Assembly (NCBI RefSeq): GCF_000150955.2
Contig: NC_011684.1
Location: 620,001 to 684,000, forward strand
Origin: Phaeodactylum tricornutum CCAP 1055/1
Lineage: Eukaryota > Bacillariophyta > Bacillariophyceae > Surirellales > Neidiaceae
DNA length: 64,000 bases
Direction: 5' to 3'
Shown here in pieces: positions 20,799-32,525 of the stretch. Below the pieces are notes generated by a model that did not search any database, was not told the origin of the DNA, and saw only the letters and a program-made list of their open reading frames with translations. A program made the translations under genes and the position numbers. Numbering within the stretch: the first letter of the stretch is position 1; each line of letters begins with the position of its first letter.

Positions 20799-22384
20799 CT
20801 ATCGATAGGTAGGGTACGTCTGGACGCTTTCGGGGAGCGTTCTTCGGTCATGATTCTCCACGTTGCCACGTTTGTCAATCATCTCGTCTTCGCCTTCGCC
20901 AGGCACTAGATACTTGACCGGCGTGGGTCTTTGCTGTACCGAGATACGAGCACCCGCATTGTGCTTCCAGTCATCCAACCACGTTGACCAGGTTGGAAGG
21001 GCACTACTCTTGCTTACGGTAAAGTTGATGACCTGTACGCAATAGAATAACAACCACAGATAACAGCGTCGAAACGGAAGTCCGGAAAAGTGAGAAACGC
21101 CTTTCCGTTTACAATTGCTGGTAAAACAACAGGGCCACTTACCTTGCCCACAATAGCAGCCGTCATGGCCCGTGTCATGGCGGCCCGCAGATCGGTCGAC
21201 CGCGCCATGAGTGCTTCCATATCGGCATGCGACCAGCGCATAACGACGCAGTCCTCCTTGGCTACAATGGTGTACAGCGAATGCGATGATTTTAATACGT
21301 TCGAGGTGGAGCGGGTGGCAGCACTGCCTTGAACCGCGACGGCGTCCTTCGCGGATACGGCGGCTGCGGCCGCTTCGGCGAGTGCCAAAGGTGCGTGCGG
21401 GTGATCACTTTGCGTAGCCGCCCGTCCTTGACGCTGTGGTGGTTGTGCGCTGGACGGGGCATCGTCCGAGTGTTGGTGTTTCTGGCCTTGCTCCGTGTTC
21501 CAGTACGCTTCCAGAAAGGCCATTTCACCTACCCAGGCTCCCGAAGCCCCACCTTCCTTTTCCTTGTATGCTACAGGAGTGACGGATGCCGCCGTCAGGT
21601 GACGTCCCAGAATACTCGCCCGTGTCGTGCCGTCCACAATGAGATAAACGTATTCCAATTTGTCGTGTTGCTTAATCAAACAAGAGCCTTGTTGCAGTCG
21701 GAATATTTGGGCTCGATTGTGAATGGCTTCAAACTGTTTGGGTGTAACTCCGTGCGGCATAAAGAAGCGGGTGTACCACGTTTCCTGTTCAGCCGAGAGT
21801 CGGACGGTGCCTTTGCGTTCGCGGATGATTTCGAATATTTTGTAGCCGTTGACGGCGGCAAAGGTGGCGCTCCAGAGAAGGGGCGCAACGAGTATAGGTT
21901 TCCGAGTGAGGTTATAAACGGCCGAACCGAGAGATCCCACTACTGATAGGACGCGGAGTTCGAGCACGTCCGAGCGGGTGAACCCGGTGAGTGTGCAGAT
22001 GGACCCAAAGTTGAGAATGACAACGGGGTAATTTTCTTTCCACCAGAAGCGTGCGCGTTTCCAAAAGTCTTCGAAACCTTCTTTACGGCTTTGCGCTTTG
22101 TGACTTTCCTTGGGGGGAAGGGGTTTGAAAGCTTTGGGAGGGAGCGTCGGGGAAGGTATTTTTTGTAGATCTGGCAGAGACCTCTGTTGAGGGAGTCTGA
22201 TGCGATAGTAGACGCCGTTGTGGACGCCTTTGAGATATTTGGGAGCATTGCGATGCCGTCGGGGTTTGTACGGTCGATGACGAGCGCGTTTGGCATCATG
22301 GAGACCCTCTTGCAACAGTTTCCGCAACTGTTTGGCAGATTGGAAGCGATTCTGCACCAGCTTGTCTAGGAACTTTTGCGGCAT
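20799..22384 (-). CDS. Popeye-like membrane protein with a cyclic-nucleotide-binding-type fold, two exons
   Basis: Exons 22384-21143 and 21032-20799 with a 110-nt intron (GTAAGT...TACAG) give 491 residues. A basic N-terminal 70 residues precede three closely packed hydrophobic segments around residues 115-185 (VVILNFGSICTLTGF, VLSVVGSLGSAVYNL, ILVAPLLWSATFAAVNGYKIFEII). A beta-roll follows with LQQGSCLIKQHDKLEYVYLIVDG, WVGEMAFLEAYW and later HSLYTIVAKEDCVVMRWSHADMEALM. This order (three membrane helices, then a cNMP-binding-like roll) is that of Popeye-domain proteins, which bind cAMP in animals. A long Gln/Ala/Ser insert interrupts the roll. Ligand binding cannot be judged from sequence alone. 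Confidence 0.75.
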
Positions 22385-23205
22385 ACTGTTCGGGCGGTAC
22401 GGTACGATGAATCAATCGATGTGCCACAATGCCAGGCAGTCCGCGCACCGGAGAGGCGAAATTTTTCCGTGAGTTCGAATGCAAATGGGGCGCAGTCTAG
22501 TCACTCTTGGTCAGGCGTGTGTTACAGTGTAATACAAAAAAAAGGGTGTTACCGTCGGTTAGGTGACAAGTGACAACCGAGAATGAGAATTGTTCGGCTT
22601 GTCCGTTTGACGGAATGGAATCGCAACCTTTCGTGATTCTTACGTTTCCCGTTTCCCGTCACACGTCACACACAGTCTAGGGTTTTCGAACTCTTCGCGT
22701 GTGTGACAAGGGACTACGTTACTGTTACTAATGTTACAGTTAGCCTTTTTGAACCCTAGGATTGGCTAGGGGCGAACAGTGCAATCGGAATTCGGGGAAG
22801 GTACACGTATCGACCCTAACCCTACAATCGTGTTCGCGGATCTTCCCTTGGGTTCAGGCCGCTTCGTGAGGGATCCCTCCTCAGAAAACCCGGACTTAAC
22901 TCTGCGTCCTCCGCGTACCGTGGCCTGTAGTACTAGTTCTACTCCGTGTAGGATACGTTGTGTCGTGGGAGGTCCCTCACTACTCTGTGGCATCGTAGGA
23001 AATTCATTATTCCCTACGCGCGAGCGTCTACCGCGGGGTCGCTGGTGTAGACGAGTGAGTGCCCGTGTGTGATTGACACCCGCATGATACCGCCACACAA
23101 GAAATTCTTTGCCGTGTTTCGGTGACGGAACAATCCAATTGCGGTACCATATTTGGATTGTTTGTTTCGTTCGTAGTTGTTGCAACTGCCAGGTTTTTGT
23201 AAAGT
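22385..23205. other. Head-to-head intergenic region, Popeye-like and PB1-ZZ genes
   Basis: About 820 bases. Contains TAACTGTAA on the minus strand at 22734-22742. Open frames of up to 150 codons on both strands have no family signature and overlap each other; none is called. Confidence 0.5.
22734..22742 (-). promoter_or_regulatory. TAACTGTAA element between divergent genes
   Basis: Exact match on the minus strand, 350 bases upstream of the Popeye-like ATG (22384) and 464 bases before the PB1-ZZ ATG (23206). Confidence 0.4.
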
Positions 23206-25707
23206 ATGACAATTCCTCCCTTGTTGAAAAGCAAGGTCGTCATCAAGTTGACGATCCAAGCCAAGGACGGCACCGGTACGTGTTGACAGGGTATTGTTCT
23301 TTACAGTTCGTGTGTTCGTGTGTTTGGACGCGTTCACTGTTCGGTACGGACAACACGAATGAAGAATTTCGTTCCGTGGGTGCCGCACGGTAGATACATA
23401 CGGCAGGGTGACCAGTCCACATAAGTCTCGTAGATGTTTGTGTAGTACACGTTGCATTGTCATGTTTTACGGTTAGTTGGTAGCGGTTGGTAGCGGTTTG
23501 GGTTGAAAGTAACTCACGCAGCGTCTTGTTCTTTGGGAACGTTGAAAATTGCTGCGACAGACTCCGGGTTTTACCACCGTGTACGCTTGACCGACAGTAA
23601 CACGACGAAGGAATACCAGCAAGTCCAGATCCGGGCTATCCAGTACGCGACGGAACGGGAAGATTTCCAGAGCGCGGCGGATGCGTACGATCTCTACAAA
23701 GTTGGTTTGATGTACCACGATCCCGATGGGGATCGAATCGGTATTGCTTCCAACGAAGATCTCTACGAAGCCTTTCAGCTCTACCAGGAGGAAGGCAACG
23801 TCAAAGTGACGGCAACCGTTCAACTCAAGGCCAGTCACGTTGGCGAGGACGACTCCATCCGTAAAGCGCCGGAACCGTTGGTGACGCCCAGGGGGCTCAA
23901 GGAGGAACAAGTCCCCGTCTCGAGCCGCGCTTCCGTCTCCACCCAGACTCTTCTTCCACAGCCAACCACACGTCGTGAACCAGTAGAGGAATCAAACGAA
24001 TCCGCTCCGACGGAACACTCTACCCCATCACCTGCGTCGAATATAGGAACGAAAGCTTTCGTCGCTCAACCTTCGTCTCCGAAGAATATCCACGTCGACA
24101 AGTTGGTGGAAACCATGGTGGATGTTCTGGCCGTGGGTGTCTTGACCCTCTCCGGACACGTGCAATCATTGTCGGAACGTATAGCCGCCAAGCAGTCGGG
24201 CGAGACCGACAACCGAAAGCCTCCTGCAGAATGCACGCATACACGTCCGTTCATTCATGGACGTCACACCTGCGATGCTTGTTTGACGACTCCCATCGTG
24301 GGAAAGCGCTTTCACGCCACTAACTTGCCCGACTATGATCTCTGCGGCAAGTGCAAGCTGAATTACAAAGGGGACGAAATTCAGTTTGAAGCTGTCGAAA
24401 TGGGTACGTTTAGACGAACCGAGCGAACACCCATGCTTGTGCTATGTATCGACTTGTTCTGACGCAGTCTACTTTTTCTCATTGGGTCAACAGATCGCGA
24501 CCGCCCCTTCCAAGAACGCTGGCACAGTCGACACCTGCGCTTGCATAGCGGCACTGCCGGTGCAGGACGTCCTCGTGGTTCCTGTGGCCGCGGTCGTGGA
24601 CGGTGTGGACCACGAGGCTTTCATCGTGCACACCACCATCATCACGGTGCGCACCCTCAAGGACCCTCTGTTTCTCCTACAAGTGGTTCGGATGACCAGC
24701 CAATGTCGTCTCCTCCAAACGCATCGCCGCTACCGGATCCTCCTCTTTCGTCAGGCAAGACCTTTCCCTTTAGTTTCCCTACACACGTGCCGGCACCCTC
24801 GTACCTTTCCGAAGAGAATGTCGATTTAGCCCTCAAGGAAGCTATTCGACGCAGCATGCAAGATATCCAGCCTACGGACAAGAAATCCGCAGAATTTAAA
24901 TTCTTGAATCAAAATTCGGCCGCGCTAGAAGAAGGGATTTTGAACGAGGAATCAGAGCCTTTGCAGCAGACGGTGGAGGCTGTGGACGACGTTCTGGAAG
25001 TGGAACCTGACGAGGCGATGATTCAGAAAACGGCCACGGATTCGCAAGTAGTGGCGGATTGCTTCGCCAATGATGCTGTCGGTAGCGGAGATATTGCGGC
25101 TGTGTTGGGCGAGACCTTGGACAAGGTTGCACAAGCGATTGAAGACTTTAATCTGGAACTCAGCCGTGAGACCTCCTATTCGCAGAACGACGAAGATGCG
25201 GATGAGGAGCAAGAGGAGAAGCAGAACGTTGTTGTTGAACCAAGCGGCGAAACGGAACATGGCGCGACAATCGTTGACGGCGAAGCAACAACGAAAGATG
25301 ACGCCAGTCATCATAGTTGGGAAGTTGTTGCCGATGACGAGGCGCTGGCCCGTGCCGCTCAAGTGATCGGATCTGCTTTGTTCAACAGCGCCATTAGCAG
25401 TCATGCAAACGAAAACTTGTCTATGCTGACCCAATCAGACGGAGTGAATGATTGTCCATCTTCCGAAAGTTTTTCGTCGGTTGCTTCAGTCCCTACCGTC
25501 GTCTCGTCGATTGAGGGCTCTGCGTCCGTACCCCACGCCCAATTGCAGCGATGGTTTGTGCAGCTCGATCAGTTGCACGAGCTTGGGTTCCACAATGATG
25601 CGGTCATGGTGGAGATTCTAGAGCGCCTTGAGGCGGCAAATATTGGCGTTGACTCGTCAGATGAAGTCTCGGTCTCTCAAGTCGTGGAACAAATGATGAA
25701 AGATTGA
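23206..25707 (+). CDS. PB1-ZZ-UBA protein, NBR1/p62-type selective autophagy receptor candidate
   Basis: Three exons: 23206-23275, 23561-24403 and 24494-25707 (donors GTACGT, acceptors GACAG and AACAG), 708 residues. The first intron splits the PB1 domain: KVVIKLTIQAKDGT joins to DSGFYHRVRLTDS and reaches the acidic OPCA motif YHDPDGDRIGIASNEDLYEAF. A ZZ zinc finger lies at about residues 245-310 (CDAC... GKRFHATNLPDYDLCGKC). An acidic low-complexity region contains SHHSWEVV, where WEVV at residues 580-583 fits the LC3-interacting consensus W-x-x-V/I/L with nearby acidic residues. The last ~50 residues (LDQLHELGFHNDAVMVEILERL) look like a UBA domain. NBR1 and p62 link ubiquitinated cargo to Atg8; this role is inferred from domain order. 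NBR1's FW domain was not seen. Confidence 0.85.
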
Positions 25708-26497
25708 TTTAGATTGGTGCGGTGCTGATTGGGTCTCGCACAGAAGTAATGGTGTGACGAAGGATTTGTGGAAAATCGTGCACGTTGTTGGCTGAGAGTA
25801 CGAAAATGGTTTTACAGAGACGCTGTCTTTCGCGGAATTTTATAGCAAGTTCTATTTATTGATTTGTTCGAATCTGCTTTTCGTTTGTTGTCGTCTTTGC
25901 TACTACGTAGTCTCTCGTAGTCGCAGGGAACCGTACTTTCTTTATACCATCCCGAAACAAAAATAGTTGGAACCAATATTGACTATTTCAGAGCACTACA
26001 AAATGCACCGTGGTCCAGCGAAAAAGGCGTGGTAGATAGGCATATCAAATAGTGCGCTAGTTTGTTGGCCGGAAGAGGTGAAAATGGCAATTGCGCTGTT
26101 TACGCACGCCCTGCACGCCAGCTGATTCTTTTCAATCAGAAAACACGTTTGATAGAGATGACGGCAAGTTGTGCTAAAAAGTCGACCAGTCGACCAAATC
26201 TGTTCTGCAGGCTTTACATAATGTCAACTGTATCTGAAGAGAAAGTGTCACAGTGGGGACAAATACGAATGAACTGAAGAAGATATCATTTTGTAGACAA
26301 TGGGAAGAACAACGGGTCGGTATTCCTCAAACTATTGACTGTCAGCTTTTATGTAGTCTTTAAGATACAAATAGTGTCATCTGTTCCAAACGGTGCCCTT
26401 CGATGAATCGACTGTCAATACGCAATGACACTGGATGGTCAAAAGCCAACCGGCGACTTTTTTAAACTTCTCTTCAAGTCTATTCTTTTACATTTGA
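25708..26497. other. Intergenic region between convergent genes
   Basis: About 790 bases between the 3' ends of the PB1-ZZ gene and the kelch-malectin gene. I see no gene, repeat or structured element. Confidence 0.5.
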
Positions 26498-29400
26498 TCA
26501 AGATTCGGTAGGGCTGTCGGAAGGTCCGACACTTGGAATTGTGCTCACTGATGGAGATTCGCTGGGGCTGCTGGAAGGCATAACACTCGGTAAAAGAGAA
26601 TCCGCTCCGGACGGCGATCCGCTAGGAATATCGGAAGGTGCGACACTTGGAAAGTGAGATTCGCTCACTGATGGAGATACACTGGGGTTTTTTGAAGGCG
26701 CAACACTTGGAACCTGAGAGTCCATTACGGATGGCGATCCGCTAGGAATATCGGAAGGTCCAACACTTGGAACCGGAGATTCCATTCCGGACGGCGATCC
26801 GCTAGGACTATTGGAAGGTCCAACACTTGGAATAAAAGATTCACTCACTGCTGGAGATACGCTTGGGGCTTCGGACGGTACCACACTTGGAAAGTGAGAT
26901 TCCATTCGAAATGGCGATCCGTTAGGGCTCTCGGAAGGTCCAACACTTGGAATGTAAGATTCCCTCACTATTGGAGATACGCTGGGGTTTTCGGAAGGTA
27001 CCACACTTGGAATGTAAGATTCGCTCACTGCTGGAGATGCGCCACGGCTTTTGGAAGGTGCAACGCTTGGAAAATGAGATTCTGTTTCAGATGGTAAAGC
27101 GCTGGAGCTGTTTGACAAGGGAGAGGTCGTAGATGCCGATGCACTCGTAGGGGGGGATTCACTGGGAATCTCTGATGAATCAACAATCGAAGAATCCCCG
27201 TTACCCGGGACATTCGACGGTCTTCCAGTCGGGGACAAACTCATAGCCGCACTTGGGGAAAGAGAAGGACGGGAAGAGGGCAAAGCAGAAAATTCTTCAG
27301 AAGGAGCCTGGCTTGGGAAAGAATCGGCGGTAATTGGCGAAAGACTTGGCATCTGGATGGCCGGCTCACGAATTGAAAGGATTTCAATCGCAGACACCGT
27401 CGGATTCTCAATCATGCCTTTGCTAAATATGGCCGTCAAAGTCCCAGTTTGATCAACCGATACGTCAAACTGACGAATGACAGCGGTTAGCCCAAGCCCG
27501 GCCTCAGTAAAAATATCAAAATTGCCCAGTACGAGCCGTCCCTGTAGCGAGACATCAAACAAACGGCGGCCTGCGTTCATGTTTGGGCCATAGTTCTCAG
27601 AGAAATGTAGTCGTACTTCATAGGCTCCGGCGCTCAGATTCGGCACGACGCAGGACATGGCACCATTTTCCCAGCGTTGGCTTCGGTAAACTTCTTGTTG
27701 ACCGAGTTGCGTGCCAGCAATTTCATCGCCAACACGATACACCTTGCCGGTACAATAGGGGGAGTCCGCTAACCATGTATTTCCATTTCCGTCAACAACA
27801 TCAATATTGCTGCCAACACTTACTCGCATCTGAAACTCGGGTGAAGAAATCGGGATATTGCTTGGTTGCAGTGAAGGAAACCTTGGGATGCTCGGTGTCG
27901 TAGTTGGTGCCGCGGACACAGTATTCGGTGTCAATATTGATCCGACAGCTGAAGGAGAGACGCTGTTGGTACTTGGCCCAGATGAGATCGATGGATTGAC
28001 CGATGGCGACACGGACGTAGATTTCGAAGGTTGCTGGCTCGGCCTATTCGAGTTATCAGCTGTAGGTACAGCGGAATCAATACGCGTTGGCGCTCCAGAT
28101 GGGATAGATGTCGGTAGGCCCATGGGGGCCTGCGTCGTGGATAGTGACTGAATCTCAATTGCAGAGACGGTGGGGTTATTGCTGCCCCCCTTGGCGAAAG
28201 TGATTGCAATTGTGCCGGCATTGACGACAGCAACAAACTGTCGACTCACTGCAGCATAGCTTCCACCTGCTTCTTTGAAGACGTCAAAATCAGCCAAAAC
28301 TGTTGTACCTTGTAAAATGACGTTGAACTTGCGGGCACCAACTTTGAAAGCCCCAGAAAAGCCCTCCACAAAGTGAAGCTTGACTAAGTATGAGCCGCTG
28401 ATTAGATCGGGGATCGTGTATGTGAACGCACCACTTAACCATTTCTGTTGTCTATAGATTGTCTCCATTCCCGAGGCTGCCATATTTGAAATCGCGCTAT
28501 TTGGCATAGTGAAAGATTGCGCTGGAGTGCCGTACTGGTCTCGAACCCATTGTCTTCCTAGTCCATCCAGTGTGTCAACCGTTCCACCAACGTTTATAAA
28601 CAGTTGGTAGGGCTCAGGTCCGGACTCAATGGGGAATTGCGATGGCACAACCGGTGACGCACTCGACGACACCGAAATTGGTGCGCCCCGAATACTAGGA
28701 GCGAGCGAGGGGACGCTGGTTGGAGCGCTAGACAGGGACGTTGGCTCGAATGAGATACTGGGAGTCTCACTCGGTGCATTGCTTGGAAACCAGGACGGAA
28801 CATCTGTTGGATTTGGCGTTGTCGGAGCTACTCGTATTTCAATTGCTGTAATCATGGGGTTCTCAGCAAGTCCCTTGACAAAGGTGATTGCAAGCTGACC
28901 CGAATCTACCAAAACAGTAAATTCTCGCACCAGAGCTGTAAAACTACCAGCCTCTAGAAAAATATCAAAGTCCGTCAGCACGGGACTGCCTTGAATCTCG
29001 ACGTTGAATCGACGGGATCCAACGGATTGTGCAGGCTGGTAGACTTCCGCAAAGTGGAGACGTACTTGGTACAGAGCTGGTTCGAGACTCGGAATAGTGT
29101 AAGTAAAATCTGTACCACTAAACCAGCGCGAGCTCCGGTACACTTCTTCCATGCCAGGGTTGGGCATGCTGAGGATCGGATTGTTGAGTTTCGTTTTAAA
29201 AAGGTTTCCTCGGTTGGCGTAACGATCCGAAACCCAGGTACTTCCGCTGCCGTCAGTAACGTCCTGATTGTTCTGACCCGCATTGATAAAAAGTGAAAAA
29301 TCCGATACTTCGACGGGGTTACTGGTGGGTTGAGTAAGAGGGGCAGCGGTTGGAGCTATCGCTATAGGTGAGGGCACTGTACTCGTTTCGTTGTTGACAA

Positions 29401-31573
29401 CCTGCGATATTGTCGGCGGCATCGTTGGTACTGCCGGCGTCGGAGGTGGAGGGGAATTGGTAGGTACCGGAATTGGTGAGGAACTGCATGATTCGTCAAC
29501 ACCTTGGAGAAAAAACGTTTCCGTCGAGGCCAAATCGAAAGCACCTTGTTTACCTGAGCCACTGGCTATGTGAATTTGGGAACATCCACAGTCCATAGCG
29601 AGCCCAGTACCGTGCCTTGCTGTTTTCAGACTGGGAAATGTTTCCCATACTTCTCCGTTGAAGACCTCCACTGTATCCCACGCGACATCATTCCCTTCCC
29701 CACCTGCTACCATGAGCCGCCCGTCACATGTAATGCCGTACGCTGAACCTGCACGGGGTGTCGGAATGTTTGCGCGTACCTCCCATTCTTCCGATTGAAA
29801 ATTGTAGCAGTCGGTCGGTAGGACGAACTCGTTAAAGAAAACAGGATGGCTAGAATCTCGTCCACCAGACACGCAAAAGAGTGTATCACCGGAGGAGTCC
29901 GTCAAGATACCACCGCCGGTGTGATCGCGTGGGTTAGGCGCGTCCGGTAGTGCCCTCCACGTGTTGGTCGCCGGATTGTACACGTCAAATAAACCGAGTA
30001 CGAGAGCTTTGGTGTTGTGACCACCTGCATAAAGGAGAAAATAGTGTGTTTTGAAGGTGAGAAGACATTAGCGTATGGTCGTCAGTCACGAAGTGACTGT
30101 CCTCGCGCAACGTGTACGTGGCCACACGCAGCATCATTCGGTCGCCAATCTTCTTTGTACACGCGTACCTCGGTTTCCGTGCGACACGTAAATCTCGCCA
30201 TTGTACAGGGCAACAGCGGCACTACCCCGATTACGTTGGTCCGACATGATTGCACGAGTGTCATCCCACGAGTTGGTTGCGGGGTCGTAGACGTAGAACT
30301 TATCCGCGTTGGGTTCCCTCGGAAATCTCCCCGTCCAGGCCCCCACCATCCATATTTTTCCGTCCAATACAACACACTGTGCATGATGCAACACAACGTC
30401 CAACGTCCGGGGTAAATTCGACCACGATCTGGTCCGAAAGTCGTATACGCTCACGCCCACGGCACTTCGCCCTCCCAGTAGATATCCTTTTTGACCAACG
30501 GAAACAAAGCAGGCTTCGTGCCGGGAAATGGGATTTCCATTGGTGGCGATTGTATTCCAATCCGGTTCGGCTTGGGTAATGCGACGTTGACTGGTTTCCA
30601 GATGAAAGCACTCATCCCAAAGCGTCGAAGCTGGTTTGGTGAGTTCCGTCGATTCCACCAGGCGATCCAAGAAGTATGTAATGGCTGGCTCCAAAGGCGT
30701 GTTAGGGTTTTGGCCCCAATTGTTGGAAGCCGGACTACGGAACCAATTGCCCACTCCGACGCAGGCTTCGGGATACGAGGTCACATCATCGTTCGTGGTG
30801 CCTTCTCCAATGATGAGCTTGACTTTGGGGAGTACTCTGCAAATGTCGTAGAAGGTGTGTGCTGGACAGTTTCCCCGTCCCGTGTGCACAATGCGTTGGT
30901 CAGGGACAGCGTTCACTTGCGGAATACAATCGCAACCTAACAGTTAGTAGATATTGGTTGGTACGATGTGGAGAGATATAGGAATATTGGTACGTGTGAG
31001 ATCATTCGGAGGAGTTTTGTGATTTGGTACGTCAGTGACTAAACACACACACACACACACACACACACATGAATACGTACTCTGTTCACAAACGGAATAC
31101 GCGTAGTAATCGAGCTTTTGCAGTCCCAATTCTCTCGCTGCTGCGTTGCCATTCTGGTATTCATCCCATGCCGTAATGCGAGCCGTGTCACAGGGGTTTA
31201 GAGCGAGATAGGTCGGGATCATGGCGAGACAAGCGGGAGTTTCCATCGCCATGGTTTTCCGACAATCCACGTAATGACCTGTGGGAGTGATTTCCCCAAT
31301 GCTGCAAGCGTTGCAGAATCCATTGGGAACGACGATTTTGGTGCAATTCATGGACGGTTTCAACTTGACGTTGTTCCTGGAATGACACGGGTTCATATTC
31401 GCCAGTGTTCGAGTAGGCAGCAACAGCAGCGTCAGGAACGCTACGAGCAACGCGGAATGCCGCCGCAATTTTTGGCAAAAGCGGACTCTGCCAACGGAAT
31501 CCAAAGGATGCCTGCGTCGTTTCGCTTCCATTTTCGTCGTCAATGTTATAGCGGCTGCTTCTTCGTCTACTGG

Positions 31574-31610
<37 letters not shown>

Positions 31611-31615
31611 AACAT
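26498..31615 (-). CDS. Large secreted kelch-malectin protein with a Pro/Ser tandem-repeat tail, three exons
   Basis: Exons 31615-31081, 30936-30169 and 30024-26498 (introns 144 nt each, donors GTACGT and GTACGC) give about 1,609 residues. An N-terminal poly-Thr tract and Arg-rich stretch precede a signal segment (ALLVAFLTLLLL, about residues 55-66); Met29 is an alternative start. Residues about 75-180 are Cys-rich. Kelch-type units follow to about residue 610 (HEACFVSVGQKGYLLGGRS, DKFYVYDPATNSWDD, FDVYNPATNTWRALPDAP, GRLMVAGGEGNDVAWDTVEVF). Three malectin domains start near residues 678, 905 and 1150 (LFINAGQ..., LFINVGG..., MRVSVGS...), each with YRSxRW/YRQQKW, YxVRLHFxE and FDVFxEAG-like blocks. 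The last ~195 residues are nine 20-residue Pro/Ser repeats. Likely a carbohydrate-binding wall or adhesion protein; no membrane anchor is seen. Confidence 0.85.
26501..27082 (-). repeat. 60-base tandem repeat encoding PSVxPSxxPSxSP units
   Basis: Nine full 60-base units plus a partial one at the 3' end of the kelch-malectin gene. Protein units read like ESYIPSVGPSESPNGSPFRM with diverged flanks, all in frame. Uniform 20-residue length with divergent sequence suggests old expansion held by selection on composition. Confidence 0.85.
31042..31070. repeat. (CA)n microsatellite in intron 1
   Basis: About 14 CA units, lying just inside the donor side of the first intron of the kelch-malectin gene. 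Confidence 0.85.
31574..31611. repeat. (GTT)n microsatellite encoding poly-Thr
   Basis: About twelve GTT units; on the minus strand they read ACA and encode the Thr run directly after the first Met of the kelch-malectin protein. Length variation would not shift the frame. Confidence 0.8.
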
Positions 31616-31638
31616 GATGTTAGTTTCTGTTTGTGAAA

Positions 31639-32165
31639 GAATGCTTTGATGGTAGTTAAAAGTTCGTTCACTGTCGATGCTTCACAAGTAAAAAATGAAT
31701 CGATGGCACCGTAAGTTGGGAATGCGTTTCGTAAACAGTGCGCCGACGACGCTTCTCATGTAAAAGGGCTTTCCGCGTTGGAACTGGTGAAAACAGGAAA
31801 AGCTAATCAAACGTGTTTTCGTTCGGTACCCATCGGACGCGTTGTCTACGCAGAGCCCCGCAGATCCGAAACACTCCAGAACAGATTCCGGGAATGGCTT
31901 ACCATCTCAAATTAGGAAGGGTGCCCCATCTGAGCCCCGCATGGAACGGATTCGGGAAGGAATTGGAATTGCCCCGCGCGCGGTGGGGGTCGACACGCGG
32001 TCATATTCTCCCACTATCAGTCACCATGCAGCGCACAGTCCCGATACCTCCAGCGGGCATGTGTACAGTAATCCAAAGGGCATATCCAGCAGTAGCGTCC
32101 TCAACAGCCACGACTCACATTGAGTCACCACTCTAGGTAGAGAGCAGCAATAACAAACAGTCCAC
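31639..32165 (+). repeat. Duplicated 5' flank, right copy (partner at 7088-7648, inverted)
   Basis: Begins about 23 bases upstream of the kelch-malectin ATG and runs away from it, mirroring the left copy relative to the methyltransferase gene. Differences from the left copy include a 12-base indel near GATACCTCC and scattered substitutions. Both genes also share an ACATCATG start context followed by AACAACAACA, so the duplicated block may reach into the first codons. Confidence 0.8.
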
Positions 32166-32382
32166 TCCAACTCGCGCTTACTGTTAACTGAAAGGAAAGT
32201 ATGGGCGGACGGACGGATATAGTTTCACCGTTAGGGCGTAGGCCGCGAGACAATTCCAGCACTGGTAGGGAGTCACAGAGTCATTGGTGTGGGCTACAGA
32301 CACGCTCCAGCTATAGGTCCGTCTCACTGTCAATCCAGGACACTTGAATGAATTTTACTCTTTTCCCTTTTGGTTGTCCAAG

Positions 32383-32525
32383 CCATTCAGCACCAGGAAT
32401 TGACCGAGTTTATCTTTCTGAGGGCATGCATCGACGCCTATGCCACCCCTAACGATTACTACAGTCTACAGCGACTATCCTCCGGCTTGGCCGAACGATT
32501 GCCGACGCTAACTAACTATATATAG
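32383..32525 (+). pseudogene. Possible orphan terminal exon or gene relic
   Basis: A pyrimidine-rich stretch ending CCAAG at 32382 looks like a splice acceptor. After it, 47 codons read AIQHQELTEFIFLRACIDAY, then ATPNDYYSLQRLSSGLAERL, and end PTLTNYI before TAG at 32523-32525. The composition is protein-like, but no start or upstream exon with matching features was found. It may be the remnant of a gene disrupted here, or the last exon of an unrecognised transcript. I do not recognise the family. Confidence 0.25.

Noticed and set aside
20000-20878. 292-codon minus-strand open frame across the DUF1499 gene
   Set aside because: The plus strand encodes a clear tripartite presequence and family core; this frame has none.
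22811-22825. CCCTAACCCTA, telomere-like sequence
   Set aside because: Only two units; no array and no sign of a chromosome end.
31813-32136. Similar small frames in the two duplicated 5' flanks (here and at 7114-7356), possible paired peptides
   Set aside because: Differences between the copies fall on all codon positions and change residues freely, so the resemblance follows from DNA homology.
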